DNA of 64,000 nt from Candidatus Merdiplasma excrementigallinarum (GTDB taxonomy: Bacteria > Bacillota > Clostridia > Lachnospirales > Lachnospiraceae), in the NCBI GenBank assembly GCA_018713435.1, contig DVOS01000060.1, positions 1-64,000 of the forward strand, in the 5' to 3' direction. The notes below the pieces were generated by a model. That model was not told the origin of the DNA, searched no databases, and was given only the letters and a program-made list of their open reading frames with translations. Shown piece after piece: positions 51,901-60,751 of the stretch. The position numbers and the translations under genes were made by a program. The number at the start of each line of letters is the position of its first letter. The stretch's first letter is position 1.

Positions 51901-53298
51901 TTACAGAATTCCGGTGGACTGCAGGAACAGGATAAACATCAGGATTGGAGCGATATAGCGGATCATGACAATATAGATCTTTTTGCGCCGGAAGGTATGG
52001 CCGCTGCTTTCCATCTCCTCAATCACAAAGGCGGGGGTTCTTACCCAGCCGATGAGGATGGTGGAGAGAAGGGCGATGAGAGGCATCATCACGCTGTTGC
52101 TGATATAGTCCATCAGATCCAGCAGCTGTCCGGAGGTGCCGTTTGGCAGGGTAACCTGAAAATAAAACAGGCTGTAGCCCAGGGCAATCACGGCGGAAGC
52201 CGCCAGGTAAATAACGGACAGGACCAGAACCGTCTTTTTCCGGCTGGTGTGAAAAATTTCCATGCAGTTTGCCACGATGGATTCCAGTACGGAGATACAG
52301 GAGGTAAGAGTGGCGAAGATGGCGGTGACAAAGAACAGCACGCCCACCACAACGCCGGCCCCTCCCATGGCGGCAAAAACTTTTGGCAGGGATACAAACA
52401 TCAGGCTGGGACCGGCGCTCATTCCCTCTGTGCCGGAAAATACAAATACGGCCGGGACGATCATAGCGCCTGCGAACAGGGCCACGCCGGTGTCAAACAG
52501 TTCAATCTGATTGACCGCCCGGTTCAGGTTGACCTCCGGTTTTACATAAGAGCCGTAGGTGATCATGATTCCCATGGACACGCTGAGGGAGAAAAAGAGC
52601 TGGCTCATGGCGTCCAGCAGGATCTGGAGAAAACGGCTCACCGTCAGCCCTTCCACATGGGGCGTCAGGTAATAGAGCAGTCCCTGCAGGCCGGTGCGAA
52701 GCTGTCCGTTCTCATCTGTGTGGGAAATGGTCAGGGAATAAAAGGCAATCACCACGACCAGCACCAGGAGAATGGGCATCATCCATTTGGAGACCGCCTC
52801 GATGCCGCCCTGGATTCCCCGGTACACAATAAAACCGGTGATTCCCATAAACAGCAGGGCGTATACCACCGGGGAGGAGATAAAGGCGGTAAAGTAGCTG
52901 TCCCCCGCCGCCGCGTCGGCCGCTCCCGTCAGATAGACAACGGCATACTTGGTAACCCAGCCTCCGATGACCGCGTAGTAGGTCATAATCAGCACCGGCA
53001 CCAGAAAGGTGAGGATGCCTAAAAATTTCCAATTCGGGTGCATCTGGGTGTAGGCGCCGATGGCGCTTTTTTTGGTGCGGCGTCCGATGGCGATATCGGA
53101 GGTCAGCAGGGTGAAGCCGAAGGTCAGCACCAGCGCCAGATAGACAATAAGAAACAGACCGCCCCCGTCCTTGGCCGCCAGGTAGGGGAAGCGCCACAGG
53201 TTGCCTACGCCTACGGCACTTCCGGCGGCGGCCAGAACGAAACCGATCTGTCCAGAAAAATGATTTGCTTTCTTTTCCATAACTTCTGTACTCCTCAT
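51901..53298 (-). CDS. Neurotransmitter:sodium symporter (NSS) family transporter
   Basis: The protein of 465 residues has about twelve membrane segments. Near the N-terminus it has the sodium/substrate-binding unwound helix FVLAAAGSAVGVGNLWRFPY, then DGGGLFLIVYL; later SLSVSMGIMITYGSYV and GTEGMSAGPSLMFVSLP correspond to helices 6 and 8. Bacterial members import amino acids such as tryptophan, leucine or tyrosine with sodium. The gene stands alone between the deacetylase and secreted-protein genes, all on the minus strand. Confidence 0.94.
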   Translation of the reverse strand: MRSTEVMEKKANHFSGQIGFVLAAAGSAVGVGNLWRFPYLAAKDGGGLFLIVYLALVLTFGFTLLTSDIAIGRRTKKSAIGAYTQMHPNWKFLGILTFLVPVLIMTYYAVIGGWVTKYAVVYLTGAADAAAGDSYFTAFISSPVVYALLFMGITGFIVYRGIQGGIEAVSKWMMPILLVLVVVIAFYSLTISHTDENGQLRTGLQGLLYYLTPHVEGLTVSRFLQILLDAMSQLFFSLSVSMGIMITYGSYVKPEVNLNRAVNQIELFDTGVALFAGAMIVPAVFVFSGTEGMSAGPSLMFVSLPKVFAAMGGAGVVVGVLFFVTAIFATLTSCISVLESIVANCMEIFHTSRKKTVLVLSVIYLAASAVIALGYSLFYFQVTLPNGTSGQLLDLMDYISNSVMMPLIALLSTILIGWVRTPAFVIEEMESSGHTFRRKKIYIVMIRYIAPILMFILFLQSTGIL

Positions 53299-53358
53299 CT
53301 GTAATTTGCAGAATTAAGGATAGCACAGAACCGGGAAACTGTAAATCCGCAGCAGGAA

Positions 53359-54384
53359 CTATTCTGCTTCGCTCTCCAGGGCATCCTCGATGCTCTCCAG
53401 GGAGTCCTCCATGGCATCTTCCAGATCATCAGACTGGCTGCCATCGGTGCTGTCCTTTGCCTGGAGCGCTTCATCGGGAACGGTAACCTCTACCGGTGTG
53501 GAGTAATCATAGACTGCCTCCAGATACAGGTCGCTGATGTTCAGCTCTATATCCGGCATGCTGACAGATTCGTCAGTGGAGGAGGAAGCCATCACGATGG
53601 AAAGCAGGGAGTTGATGCCGGACAGGTCGCTGCCGTCCATATCCATGTGCATCCGCATGGGCAGATAGGTGGCTGCGTCCACATCGACTTCAACGTTAAA
53701 GACAAGGCCGTTCATCACCAGAGCCAGCATGGCTGCGTCTTCCTCGCTCATGGTTTCCCCGGAGGCGCTCATGGCGTCCGCAATCAGATCAGACAGATCA
53801 TCATAGGTGACAGTGTAGAGCAGCTGGTAGCAGGAGGTGCCGTTTACGTCCACTGCCTCCTCTCCCAGGGACCAGGTTCCGGGCAGTGTGGACAGATCCA
53901 TGCTTTTCTGAGCTTCCATGATGGAACTGATAACTTCTTCCATCTCGGCTTCGTCCACGGTGGAGGTTTCGTACTCCCAGGCACCGCCGGCGCCGCTGCC
54001 GTCGTCGATATAGGTATAGAGCTCATAGGCGCCGCCGTCAGCAGGTACCATGTATATCTGCATATTCATGTTCTGTTCCACGCCCATGGCGCCAATATCC
54101 AGATTTCCGGACATACCGAAGGTCAGAGGATCCAGCTTATAGTCCATGGTGAAATCTCCGGTACCGCCTACGGAAAGTGTGGAAGTGCCGGAGGCATCGG
54201 AAGACATATCAATTCCGATCTGGGCGTTTAAGGTGGCATCGGCGGAAAATTCCGTGAGAGACTGGGAGGCCTCCATATATTTTGCCATGACATCCTCTAC
54301 GGTAGCTGCGCTGTCAAAACCTGTCAGCATAAATGAGGCAGCGCCCAAAAGTGTGGCTGAAATCAGAAAATTTCTTTTTCTCAT
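53359..54384 (-). CDS. Secreted LolA/LppX-like protein of unknown role
   Basis: The protein has 341 residues from 54384 (MRKRNFLISATLLGAASF), with a signal peptide ending near residue 23 (FMLTGFDSAA) but no lipobox cysteine. The body is a repeated beta pattern with many aspartates, consistent with the large curved sheet of DUF6612/LolA-like carriers, in which case a hydrophobic cavity would bind lipid. A C-terminal acidic helix (ESIEDALESEAE) follows. AAAAGGAGAAAAAGAG precedes the start, and an earlier ATG at 54546 does not have a ribosome site. An extended -10 TGGTATACT lies at about 54446-54454 on the minus strand. Confidence 0.72.
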   Translation of the reverse strand: MRKRNFLISATLLGAASFMLTGFDSAATVEDVMAKYMEASQSLTEFSADATLNAQIGIDMSSDASGTSTLSVGGTGDFTMDYKLDPLTFGMSGNLDIGAMGVEQNMNMQIYMVPADGGAYELYTYIDDGSGAGGAWEYETSTVDEAEMEEVISSIMEAQKSMDLSTLPGTWSLGEEAVDVNGTSCYQLLYTVTYDDLSDLIADAMSASGETMSEEDAAMLALVMNGLVFNVEVDVDAATYLPMRMHMDMDGSDLSGINSLLSIVMASSSTDESVSMPDIELNISDLYLEAVYDYSTPVEVTVPDEALQAKDSTDGSQSDDLEDAMEDSLESIEDALESEAE

Positions 54385-54508
54385 ACTCTTTTTCTCCTTT
54401 TCTCCTGTTCGTTTATAAAGTTTCTGATAAAACTCTACAGGTACAGTATACCATGGCCGGGCAGGGGTGTCTATAGAAAAGACTGGCGAAACTTGCGAAA
54501 AAAACTGC

Positions 54509-54537
54509 TTGAATCTTGAGCCGGCAGATATTAAAAT
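54509..54537 (+). promoter_or_regulatory. Promoter of folC
   Basis: TTGAAT and TAAAAT are separated by 17 bases, 44 bases before the TTG start of folC. Confidence 0.55.
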
Positions 54538-54581
54538 CAGGAGCATGGAAAGTAAGACGCAGCAGAAAGAAGGACAAAAGA

Positions 54582-55886
54582 TTGAATTACGAAGAAGCAG
54601 TCAGTTACATAGCGGATGTGCCGAAATTTACCAAAAAGAACAAGCCGGAAAACACGGCGGAGCTGCTTGCGCGGCTGGGGCATCCGGAGGAACAATATAA
54701 AATCATTCATGTGGCAGGCACCAACGGGAAGGGATCGGTCTGTGCCTTTACCGCTTCCATTCTTCAGGAGGCGGGCTTTCGGACGGGCCTGTTTATCTCT
54801 CCCCATCTGGTGAAGATTAACGAGAGATTCCAGATCAACCAGGAGCCGGTGTCCGACCAGGTGTTCCTGGAGGGATTCCGGACCGTAAAAAAAGCGATAG
54901 ACGAAATGGTGGCGGATGGGTTTAGCCATCCCACCTATTTTGAGATATTGTTTGCCGTGGGCATGGTGATTTTTGCCAGGGAGAAGGCAGAGTACCTGGT
55001 GATGGAAACCGGGCTGGGGGGAAGGCTGGACGCCACCAACACGGTCCGCCATCCCATCGCCACAGTGATCACGTCCATCAGCCTGGACCACACGGAATAC
55101 CTGGGGAATACCATTCCTGAGATAGCCGGAGAGAAGGCGGGCATCATCAAAGAAGGGGTGCCGGTGATCTATGACGGCAGGAACCGGGAGGCGGAAGCGG
55201 TGATCCGAAAGAAAGCGGAGGAAATGCACGCGCCCCTGATTCCGTTTTACGGCCAGATGGCCGAAATTTCGGCGCGGACGGATAAAAGCATTGATTTTGT
55301 GCTGAATAACAGGTATTATGAATACAAATTGGTGCGGGTGCCCTACCTGGCGGAATACCAGGTGGTGAACAGCTCCATGGCCATGATGGCGGCCCGGGTG
55401 ATCGACCCCGGGAAACAGATTTCAGATGAGACGGTGGTAAAAGCCATTGAAAACACCCGCTGGGGCGGCCGGATGGAGACGGTCATGCCGGGGGTTGTGC
55501 TGGACGGCGCCCACAATGCCGCGGGGATTGAAGAATTTCTGAAAACCGTGAAGACAGTGCAGGAGCGCTGGCCGGTATCCCTGCTGTTTTCCGCGGTGGT
55601 GGAAAAGGATTATGACGAGATGATACAGGAGATCTGTCGGGAGGCCAATTTTACTTCCATTGTGGCCACCCAGATTGAGGGGGACAGAAAAGTGGAAGCC
55701 TCCCGTCTGGCGGACCTATTCAGAAAATATACAGACGCGGCCGTATACGCGGAGCCGGATGTGGAGCGGGCCTTTTCCCTTGCCCTGGAGCAGAGGGGAG
55801 CGGGCATGCTCTTCTGCGCCGGATCCCTTTATCTGGTGGGAGAGATCAAGGCCATCATCGAAAAACAGACGGTGCAGAAGCACTGA
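54582..55886 (+). CDS. folC: Folylpolyglutamate synthase/dihydrofolate synthase
   Basis: FolC adds glutamate to folates. The protein has 434 residues with the TTG start at 54582, chosen because LNYEEAVSYI is the standard FolC beginning and AGAAGGAC lies upstream. The ATP loop is VAGTNGKGSVCAF, followed by SPHLVKINERFQIN, METGLGGRLDATN, SLDHTEYLG and EKAGIIKEGVPV. The C-terminal domain has LDGAHNAAGIEEF. Length and motifs are complete. A 48-codon gene and a TPR gene follow in the same direction. Confidence 0.95.
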   Translation: MNYEEAVSYIADVPKFTKKNKPENTAELLARLGHPEEQYKIIHVAGTNGKGSVCAFTASILQEAGFRTGLFISPHLVKINERFQINQEPVSDQVFLEGFRTVKKAIDEMVADGFSHPTYFEILFAVGMVIFAREKAEYLVMETGLGGRLDATNTVRHPIATVITSISLDHTEYLGNTIPEIAGEKAGIIKEGVPVIYDGRNREAEAVIRKKAEEMHAPLIPFYGQMAEISARTDKSIDFVLNNRYYEYKLVRVPYLAEYQVVNSSMAMMAARVIDPGKQISDETVVKAIENTRWGGRMETVMPGVVLDGAHNAAGIEEFLKTVKTVQERWPVSLLFSAVVEKDYDEMIQEICREANFTSIVATQIEGDRKVEASRLADLFRKYTDAAVYAEPDVERAFSLALEQRGAGMLFCAGSLYLVGEIKAIIEKQTVQKH

Positions 55887-55922
55887 GGGCGTAAGGCTGC
55901 GGAACCTATAAGGAGAGTATAC

Positions 55923-56069
55923 ATGATTAATTACGAAGAGGAACTGAAAAAATTTCATCCCAGCATGGATGTGAATGAAGCGGAGGATGCCATTTACAGC
56001 CGGGATCTGACGGATGTGACGGATATTTTAAAGGAAATGCAGAAGGAAGAAAAGCAGAAGAAAAAGTAG
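55923..56069 (+). CDS. Small conserved-looking protein, 48 residues
   Basis: The gene lies in the gap between folC and the TPR gene. AAGGAGAGTATAC directly precedes the ATG and the frame runs cleanly to a TAG at 56069, 10 bases before the next gene. The product is charged, mostly helical, ending in KEEKQKKK, with MDVNEAEDAIYSRDLTD in the middle. I cannot name its role. Ribosome site and tight spacing on both sides support translation. Confidence 0.75.
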   Translation: MINYEEELKKFHPSMDVNEAEDAIYSRDLTDVTDILKEMQKEEKQKKK

Positions 56070-56079
56070 GGGGAGTATT

Positions 56080-57747
56080 ATGAGATGTATATACTGCAAC
56101 ACGCCCCTGGCAGCTATTGACTACTGCCCCGGCTGCGGGGCGGATGTGACGCTTCAGAAACGGATCGTGCGCATTTCCAATCTTTTGTACAACCGGGGGC
56201 TGGAGAAGGCGTCCGTGCGGGACCTGTCCGGCGCCATTACCTGCCTGAAGCAGAGCCTGAAGTTCAATAAGGAAAATATTGACGCCAGAAACCTGCTGGG
56301 GCTTTGCTATTTTGAGACGGGAGAGGTGGTATCCGCCCTCTGCGAATGGGTGATCAGCAAAAACCTGATGCCGGAGGGAAACCTGGCGGACCACTATATC
56401 TCCCAGCTGCAGAATAATAAAAACCGTCTGGATGTGATCAACCAGACGATCCGGAAATATAACCAGTCCATTGAGTACTGCCGGCAGGGAAATGAGGACA
56501 TGGCGGTGATACAGCTGAAGAAGGTGATTTCCCAGAACCCCAAACTGGTGAAAGCTTACCAGCTTCTGGCCCTGCTTTATATCCGGAACCAGGACTATGA
56601 AAAGGCAAGGCGGCTTTTGAAAAAGGCGGCGGCGGTGGACAATACGGATACCACCACCCTGCGCTATCTGACCGAGATCGAGGAGGCGACAGGAAAGGCC
56701 ACCACCCTGACGGCCCGAAAGCGCCGGAGGGAGACGCCGGAACCGGAGGAGAGGGGCGGCACCCTGCGCTATGTCAGCGGCAATGAGACGATTATTCAGC
56801 CTACCACATTCCGGGACAGTTCCACAGTGGCCACCTTTATCAATATCGCTCTGGGGATTTTGCTGGGGGGCGCGATTGTGTGGTTCATGGCAGTGCCTGC
56901 CAGCAGGCAGAGCATCCAGGCCAGCGCCAATCAGCAGGTGACGGATGCCAATACCAAGCTGGCGTCCGAACAGGCAAGGCTCCAGGATCTGCAGGACGAC
57001 ATCGATTCCTATGCGGATCAGGCGGATCAGGCAAATCTGGAGCGGGACAATGCCCTGGCCCGGGCGGACAGCTACGATGAACTGATGGGAGTGGCGGCCC
57101 TGTATGTGTCCGGGGATCAGAACGGAGCGGCGGACGCCCTGGCCGGCCTGCGGGAGGACGATTTTGACGGGAACGCCAAAGCCCTTTATGAGGGCCTTTC
57201 CGGCGCGGTGAGCAGTTCCCTGTTTGCCCAGTATTACACGGCGGGAACCACTGCCTATGTGGCGGGAGACTATGCTACGGCGACCCAGCAGCTTCAGCTG
57301 GCGGTGGAGTCAGACCCGGAAAAGACAAACGCCAGTTATGTGGACGCCCTGTTCTATCTGGGCTTTGCCTACTATAACCAGGGTGACACCCAGAAGGCAA
57401 ACGAGATATTCACTCAGATTGTGACAGAGTTCCCCGGCACCAGCCAGGCATCCCAGGTACAGGGGTATGTGGGAAATAGCGGCACTGGAACTGCCGGCGA
57501 GACAGAAGCGGGAACCCAGGGAGAGGCTTCCATGCAGAATCAGGGGCAGGCCCAGGATGGAAGCGCCCAGGGCGGAACCACAGATACCGGCGCCGGAGAC
57601 GGCACCGGCGGCATTACCGTATGGCAGGAGGACGGCACTTCCACCGGACAGACTTCCTACCCGGCTTATGATCCGGCCGATGTGGCCTGGACCGATCCCT
57701 ACACAGGGCTGAACTACGATATGTACGGAAATCCGCTGGGCTACTAG
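56080..57747 (+). CDS. Zinc-ribbon/TPR membrane protein
   Basis: The protein has 555 residues. The N-terminus is a zinc ribbon (MRCIYCNTPL, then DYCPGCGADV; cysteines at 3, 6, 17 and 20). TPR-like helix pairs occupy about 30-200. One membrane helix lies at about 249-268 (TFINIALGILLGGAIVW). Outside are a coiled coil (275-330), a second set of TPR motifs (about 375-465) and a low-complexity tail rich in G, T, Q and A. The topology suggests an assembly scaffold at the cell surface. GGGGGAGTATT precedes the ATG. Confidence 0.85.
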   Translation: MRCIYCNTPLAAIDYCPGCGADVTLQKRIVRISNLLYNRGLEKASVRDLSGAITCLKQSLKFNKENIDARNLLGLCYFETGEVVSALCEWVISKNLMPEGNLADHYISQLQNNKNRLDVINQTIRKYNQSIEYCRQGNEDMAVIQLKKVISQNPKLVKAYQLLALLYIRNQDYEKARRLLKKAAAVDNTDTTTLRYLTEIEEATGKATTLTARKRRRETPEPEERGGTLRYVSGNETIIQPTTFRDSSTVATFINIALGILLGGAIVWFMAVPASRQSIQASANQQVTDANTKLASEQARLQDLQDDIDSYADQADQANLERDNALARADSYDELMGVAALYVSGDQNGAADALAGLREDDFDGNAKALYEGLSGAVSSSLFAQYYTAGTTAYVAGDYATATQQLQLAVESDPEKTNASYVDALFYLGFAYYNQGDTQKANEIFTQIVTEFPGTSQASQVQGYVGNSGTGTAGETEAGTQGEASMQNQGQAQDGSAQGGTTDTGAGDGTGGITVWQEDGTSTGQTSYPAYDPADVAWTDPYTGLNYDMYGNPLGY

Positions 57748-57794
57748 GCCGTAAAAAGAGCGGAAACAAAACAGAAGAGAAACCTCGAAGCGGA

Positions 57795-57825
57795 GGCTGG
57801 CATGAAAAAATCGTGCCAGCCTTTT
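57795..57825 (+). terminator. Terminator before the spoIIA operon
   Basis: GGCTGGCA and TGCCAGCC pair around an A-rich loop and are followed by TTTT. It separates the TPR gene from spoIIAA. Confidence 0.8.
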
Positions 57826-57868
57826 CGCATGGGCGAAAAGGGAATCAAAAGCAGGGAGGGAAGACTGT

Positions 57869-58204
57869 ATGGAAAAAGAATTTCAGATTACCGGCACCAG
57901 CCTGATTATCCATCTGCCTGCCGAGGTGGACCACCACAGCGCCAGCCGGCTGAAAGAGACGGCGGACAGGCTGATTCAGGAAGAAAATATCCGGCGGATT
58001 GTGTTTGACTTTGAGCAGACCGGCTTTATGGACAGCTCCGGCATCGGAATGATTGTGGGCAGATATAAAAATATCCGCTTTATGGGCGGCACGGTGATTG
58101 CCATCCGGGTCAGCGAGCGGATTCGCAGGCTGCTGACCATGTCCGGGATCTATAAAGTGATGGATATCTATGAGGATCTGCCCAGGCAGTCCGGATTATT
58201 GTAA
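57869..58204 (+). CDS. spoIIAA: Anti-sigma-F factor antagonist
   Basis: SpoIIAA frees sigma-F in the forespore by binding SpoIIAB. The protein is 111 residues, a STAS domain with the regulatory serine S57 in MDSSGIGMIVGRYK, which SpoIIAB phosphorylates and SpoIIE dephosphorylates. GCAGGGAGGGAAG precedes the ATG. Together with the next two genes it makes the classic operon with gaps of 11 and 29 bases. A sigma-H promoter was looked for but no convincing match was found. Confidence 0.97.
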   Translation: MEKEFQITGTSLIIHLPAEVDHHSASRLKETADRLIQEENIRRIVFDFEQTGFMDSSGIGMIVGRYKNIRFMGGTVIAIRVSERIRRLLTMSGIYKVMDIYEDLPRQSGLL

Positions 58205-58215
58205 GGGGGAGCCAG

Positions 58216-58659
58216 ATGAGTGGGGAAAACGAAATGAAACTGGAGTTTGACAGCCGTTCCTGCAACGAGGGATTTGCCAGAGTGGCGGTGGCCGCGTTTA
58301 TGACGCAGTTAAATCCCACGCTGGAGGAGGTGGCGGATGTAAAGACCGCTCTCTCGGAAGCGGTTACCAACGCCGTCATCCACGGCTATGAGGGAGCGGT
58401 GAAGAAAATAACGGTGGAATGCCGGATCAGCGGACAGACCCTCTTTGTAGAGGTAAAAGACGGGGGAAAAGGAATTGAGGACGTGGCCCGGGCCATGGAA
58501 CCCATGTTTACCACCCGGGAGGACTGTGATCGGTCCGGCATGGGATTTTCATTCATGGAGGCTTTTATGGATACGCTGGAGGTGGATTCGGCGCCCGGCC
58601 GGGGAACCAGGGTCAGAATGACAAAAACCATCGGCCGGACAGAACCCAAATATGAATAA
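58216..58659 (+). CDS. spoIIAB: Anti-sigma-F factor, serine kinase
   Basis: SpoIIAB holds sigma-F inactive and phosphorylates SpoIIAA. The protein is 147 residues of the GHKL kinase fold: LSEAVTNAVIHGY with the N-box, VEVKDGGKGIEDV and DRSGMGFSFMEAFMD with the ATP lid. The length is typical. GGGGGAGCCAG precedes the ATG. The C-terminal VRMTKTI strand is present. Confidence 0.97.
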   Translation: MSGENEMKLEFDSRSCNEGFARVAVAAFMTQLNPTLEEVADVKTALSEAVTNAVIHGYEGAVKKITVECRISGQTLFVEVKDGGKGIEDVARAMEPMFTTREDCDRSGMGFSFMEAFMDTLEVDSAPGRGTRVRMTKTIGRTEPKYE

Positions 58660-58688
58660 AGCAGACAGGAGGAGTGGCGGGAACTGGC

Positions 58689-59402
58689 ATGGAGCGCACG
58701 CTTGCATTGATTGAACAGGCTCACCAGGGAGATAAAGCGGCGAGAGAGAGGCTGGTGGAGGAAAACCTGGGACTGGTTTTTACAGTGGCAAGAAGGTTCC
58801 GGGGACGGGGATGCGAGGCGGAGGACCTGATTCAGATCGGCAGCATCGGACTTCTGAAGGCTATAGACAAATTTGACGTCCGGTACGATGTGAAGTTCAG
58901 TACATACGCGGTGCCGCTGATTACCGGCGAGATAAGGCGCTTTCTGCGGGACGACGGCATGATTAAGGTGAGCCGTTCCCTGAAGGAGAGGGCCTGCCGG
59001 ATTTATGCCGCCAGGGAGGAGCTGGAGGGAAAACTGGGCAGGGAGCCGGCCTTGGAGGAACTGGAGGCGGTTCTGGATTTTTCCAGGGAGGAGATGATGC
59101 TGGCCCTGGAAGCCTCTGCCCAGGTGGACTCCCTGTACCGTCCGGTTTCCCGGGAGGAGGGCGGCTCCGCGCTGCTGCTGGATAAGATAGAGGAACAGGA
59201 AAACGCCAATGAGAGGGTGCTTAATCACATGCTTCTGGAGCAGCTGCTAAAGATTCTGGAAGAGGAGGAGCGCCAGCTCATCGACCTGCGGTATTTCCAT
59301 GACAAAACCCAGATGGAGACGGCAAAAGAGCTGGGAATCTCCCAGGTACAGGTTTCCAGGATGGAGAAAAAAATACTCCGGAAAATGAGAGGAGAAATAT
59401 AG
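58689..59402 (+). CDS. sigF: RNA polymerase sporulation sigma factor F
   Basis: Sigma-F is the first forespore-specific sigma factor. The protein of about 237 residues shows region 2 (ENLGLVFTVARRFRGRG, DLIQIGSIGLLKAIDKFD, FSTYAVPLITGEIRRFLRD), region 3 and region 4 (LIDLRYFHDKTQMETAKEL, QVQVSRMEKKI). The ATG at 58689 was selected; a GTG at 58674 lies too close behind the AGGAGG, which is at 58667-58672, so the exact start is uncertain by five codons. Confidence 0.96.
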   Translation: MERTLALIEQAHQGDKAARERLVEENLGLVFTVARRFRGRGCEAEDLIQIGSIGLLKAIDKFDVRYDVKFSTYAVPLITGEIRRFLRDDGMIKVSRSLKERACRIYAAREELEGKLGREPALEELEAVLDFSREEMMLALEASAQVDSLYRPVSREEGGSALLLDKIEEQENANERVLNHMLLEQLLKILEEEERQLIDLRYFHDKTQMETAKELGISQVQVSRMEKKILRKMRGEI

Positions 59403-59418
59403 ACTTTTATTTCCCGGC

Positions 59419-59447
59419 GCATAAAGTTCCTTTTTTTTCAGATACTA
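59419..59447 (+). promoter_or_regulatory. Forespore sigma-F/sigma-G type promoter of spoVA
   Basis: GCATA (59419-59423), 17 bases, GATACTA (59441-59447). This matches the known GHATR and CATnnTA pattern except for one base, and lies 30 bases before the small gene at 59477. In B. subtilis spoVA is sigma-G dependent. Confidence 0.6.
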
Positions 59448-59476
59448 AAAGCAGAAAAATAAAGGAGCTGACAGCC

Positions 59477-59632
59477 ATGAAAAAATTTTTGCATACCTGC
59501 GGGATGCTGGCGGTGATACTGGCCCTGGCAGCGGGCATCGTGTATCTGTTCTGGTATTCCGGGAAACGGAACCAGGGGGAAATGGCAACGCTGGTGAAAA
59601 AAGAGGCGAACGCATGGACATCCTGTATCTGA
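59477..59632 (+). CDS. Small membrane protein at the head of the spoVA operon
   Basis: The gene has 51 codons and is preceded by AAAGGAGCTGACAGCC. The product has one membrane helix (MLAVILALAAGIVYLFWYSG, about residues 9-28), a short basic N-terminus and a charged C-terminus. Its last 19 bases overlap the start of spoVAA, so the two are likely translated together. It is the first gene behind the putative forespore promoter. No family is recognised; a role in spore germination or inner-membrane assembly would fit the place. Confidence 0.72.
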   Translation: MKKFLHTCGMLAVILALAAGIVYLFWYSGKRNQGEMATLVKKEANAWTSCI

Positions 59633-60240
59633 AAATTGATAAAAATATAAAAATTCCGGGAAAGGAAGTAAGGCTGGGGCAGATTGCCGACCTGCGCTGT
59701 CCGGGAAATCCCGGCCTGGAGCGGGAGGCCGGAAAGCTTAAGCTGCCGGCCGGCCGGATCACCGGCCCCGGCAGATACGTATACTCCATACTGGAGGTGC
59801 TGGACGCGGTACAGAAAAAATATCCGGGTATCCCCGTGGTGAATCTGGGGGAAGCGGATTTTATCCTGACGCTGGAAAAAGAAACGGGAAAAGGGGAGAT
59901 CCGGCATTGGCTCAAGACAGGCTTTGTCTGCCTGCTCACTTTTTTCGGGGCAGCCTTTTCCATTATGGCTTTTCACAACGACGTGGGGATCACCGCACTG
60001 TTCGGCCAGGTTTATCATTTCTTTACCGGCAGAACCTCCGACGGCTTTACCATTCTGGAGCTGTCCTACTCCCTGGGCCTGGGAGCCGGCATCGTCCTGT
60101 TTTTTAATCACTTCGGGAAGCGCAAAATCACATCGGATCCCACGCCTCTGGAGGTGGAGATGCGCACCTACGAGGATGAAATTGACACCACCCTGATTGA
60201 GAGCCGGGAGAGGGACGAAAAGGAAGGAGAAGGAGCGTGA
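59614..60240 (+). CDS. spoVAA: Stage V sporulation protein AA
   Basis: SpoVAA belongs to the channel complex that takes up dipicolinic acid into the spore and releases it at germination. The protein is 208 residues. The N-terminal soluble part (about 1-95) starts MDILYLKIDKNIKI and contains IPVVNLGEADFIL. Two membrane segments follow (about 104-125 and 150-170), with a charged tail (EMRTYEDEIDTTLIESRERD). The stop overlaps the ATG of spoVAB (TGATG). The remaining spoVA genes are not next to it. Confidence 0.92.
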   Translation: MDILYLKIDKNIKIPGKEVRLGQIADLRCPGNPGLEREAGKLKLPAGRITGPGRYVYSILEVLDAVQKKYPGIPVVNLGEADFILTLEKETGKGEIRHWLKTGFVCLLTFFGAAFSIMAFHNDVGITALFGQVYHFFTGRTSDGFTILELSYSLGLGAGIVLFFNHFGKRKITSDPTPLEVEMRTYEDEIDTTLIESRERDEKEGEGA

Positions 60241-60680
60241 TGGAGATACTGGCACAGGCGGGAACGGGCCTTTTCCTCCTGCTCGTAGGAGGGGCTGCCG
60301 GGGCTCTGGTAGCGGGAGGCGTGGTGGCGCTGACGGTGGGCCTTGGCATTACGGAGCGGTTCATCGGCATTACCCATACGGCAAAAGCGGCAAAAGGCTT
60401 TGAAACCGCCATCTGTCTGGGGGGCCTGGCCGGCAGCCTGCTTACCGTATATACCCCGGCGGTGGGCCTGGGGGAAGCGGCTCTTGCGGCGGCGGGGGTG
60501 TTCTGGGGGATTTTTGTGGGAGGCTGGATTATGGCGCTGGCGGAGCTTCTCCATGTGTTTCCTGTATTCCTGCGCCGGCTGGGCGTAACAAAGGGGAAGA
60601 GCCTCATTGTAATCAGCCTGGCTGCCGGAAAAATGCTGGGCAGCCTGCTGGGTTTCTGGATGAGATGGGGGAAGGGATGA
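60240..60680 (+). CDS. spoVAB: Stage V sporulation protein AB
   Basis: The membrane protein of 146 residues has about four segments and family motifs GGVVALTVGLGITERFIGITHTA in part, GLGEAALAAAGVFWGIFVGGW and ALAELLHVFPVFLRRLG. It works with SpoVAA in dipicolinate movement. The ATG at 60240 overlaps the spoVAA stop, so an alternative GTG at 60237 is unlikely. The next gene has its own promoter. Confidence 0.92.
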   Translation: MEILAQAGTGLFLLLVGGAAGALVAGGVVALTVGLGITERFIGITHTAKAAKGFETAICLGGLAGSLLTVYTPAVGLGEAALAAAGVFWGIFVGGWIMALAELLHVFPVFLRRLGVTKGKSLIVISLAAGKMLGSLLGFWMRWGKG

Positions 60681-60707
60681 AACGCAACTTTTTCCGGAAC
60701 AGGGGTT

Positions 60708-60734
60708 TTGCATTCAGGGAAAATCTGTTATACT
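60708..60734 (+). promoter_or_regulatory. Promoter of the RelA/SpoT-like gene
   Basis: An extended -10 element TGTTATACT (ending at 60734), with TTGCAT 15 bases upstream, just after spoVAB. Confidence 0.55.
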
Positions 60735-60751
60735 AGCAGAGGAAAAACAGG

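Noticed and set aside
51451..53022. Open frame of 523 codons on the plus strand
   Set aside because: It runs opposite the deacetylase and NSS transporter genes and has no recognisable motifs.
57826..57868. Sigma-H promoter before spoIIAA
   Set aside because: An AGGGAAT-like element exists, but the matching -10 would fall on the ribosome site, too close to the start codon.
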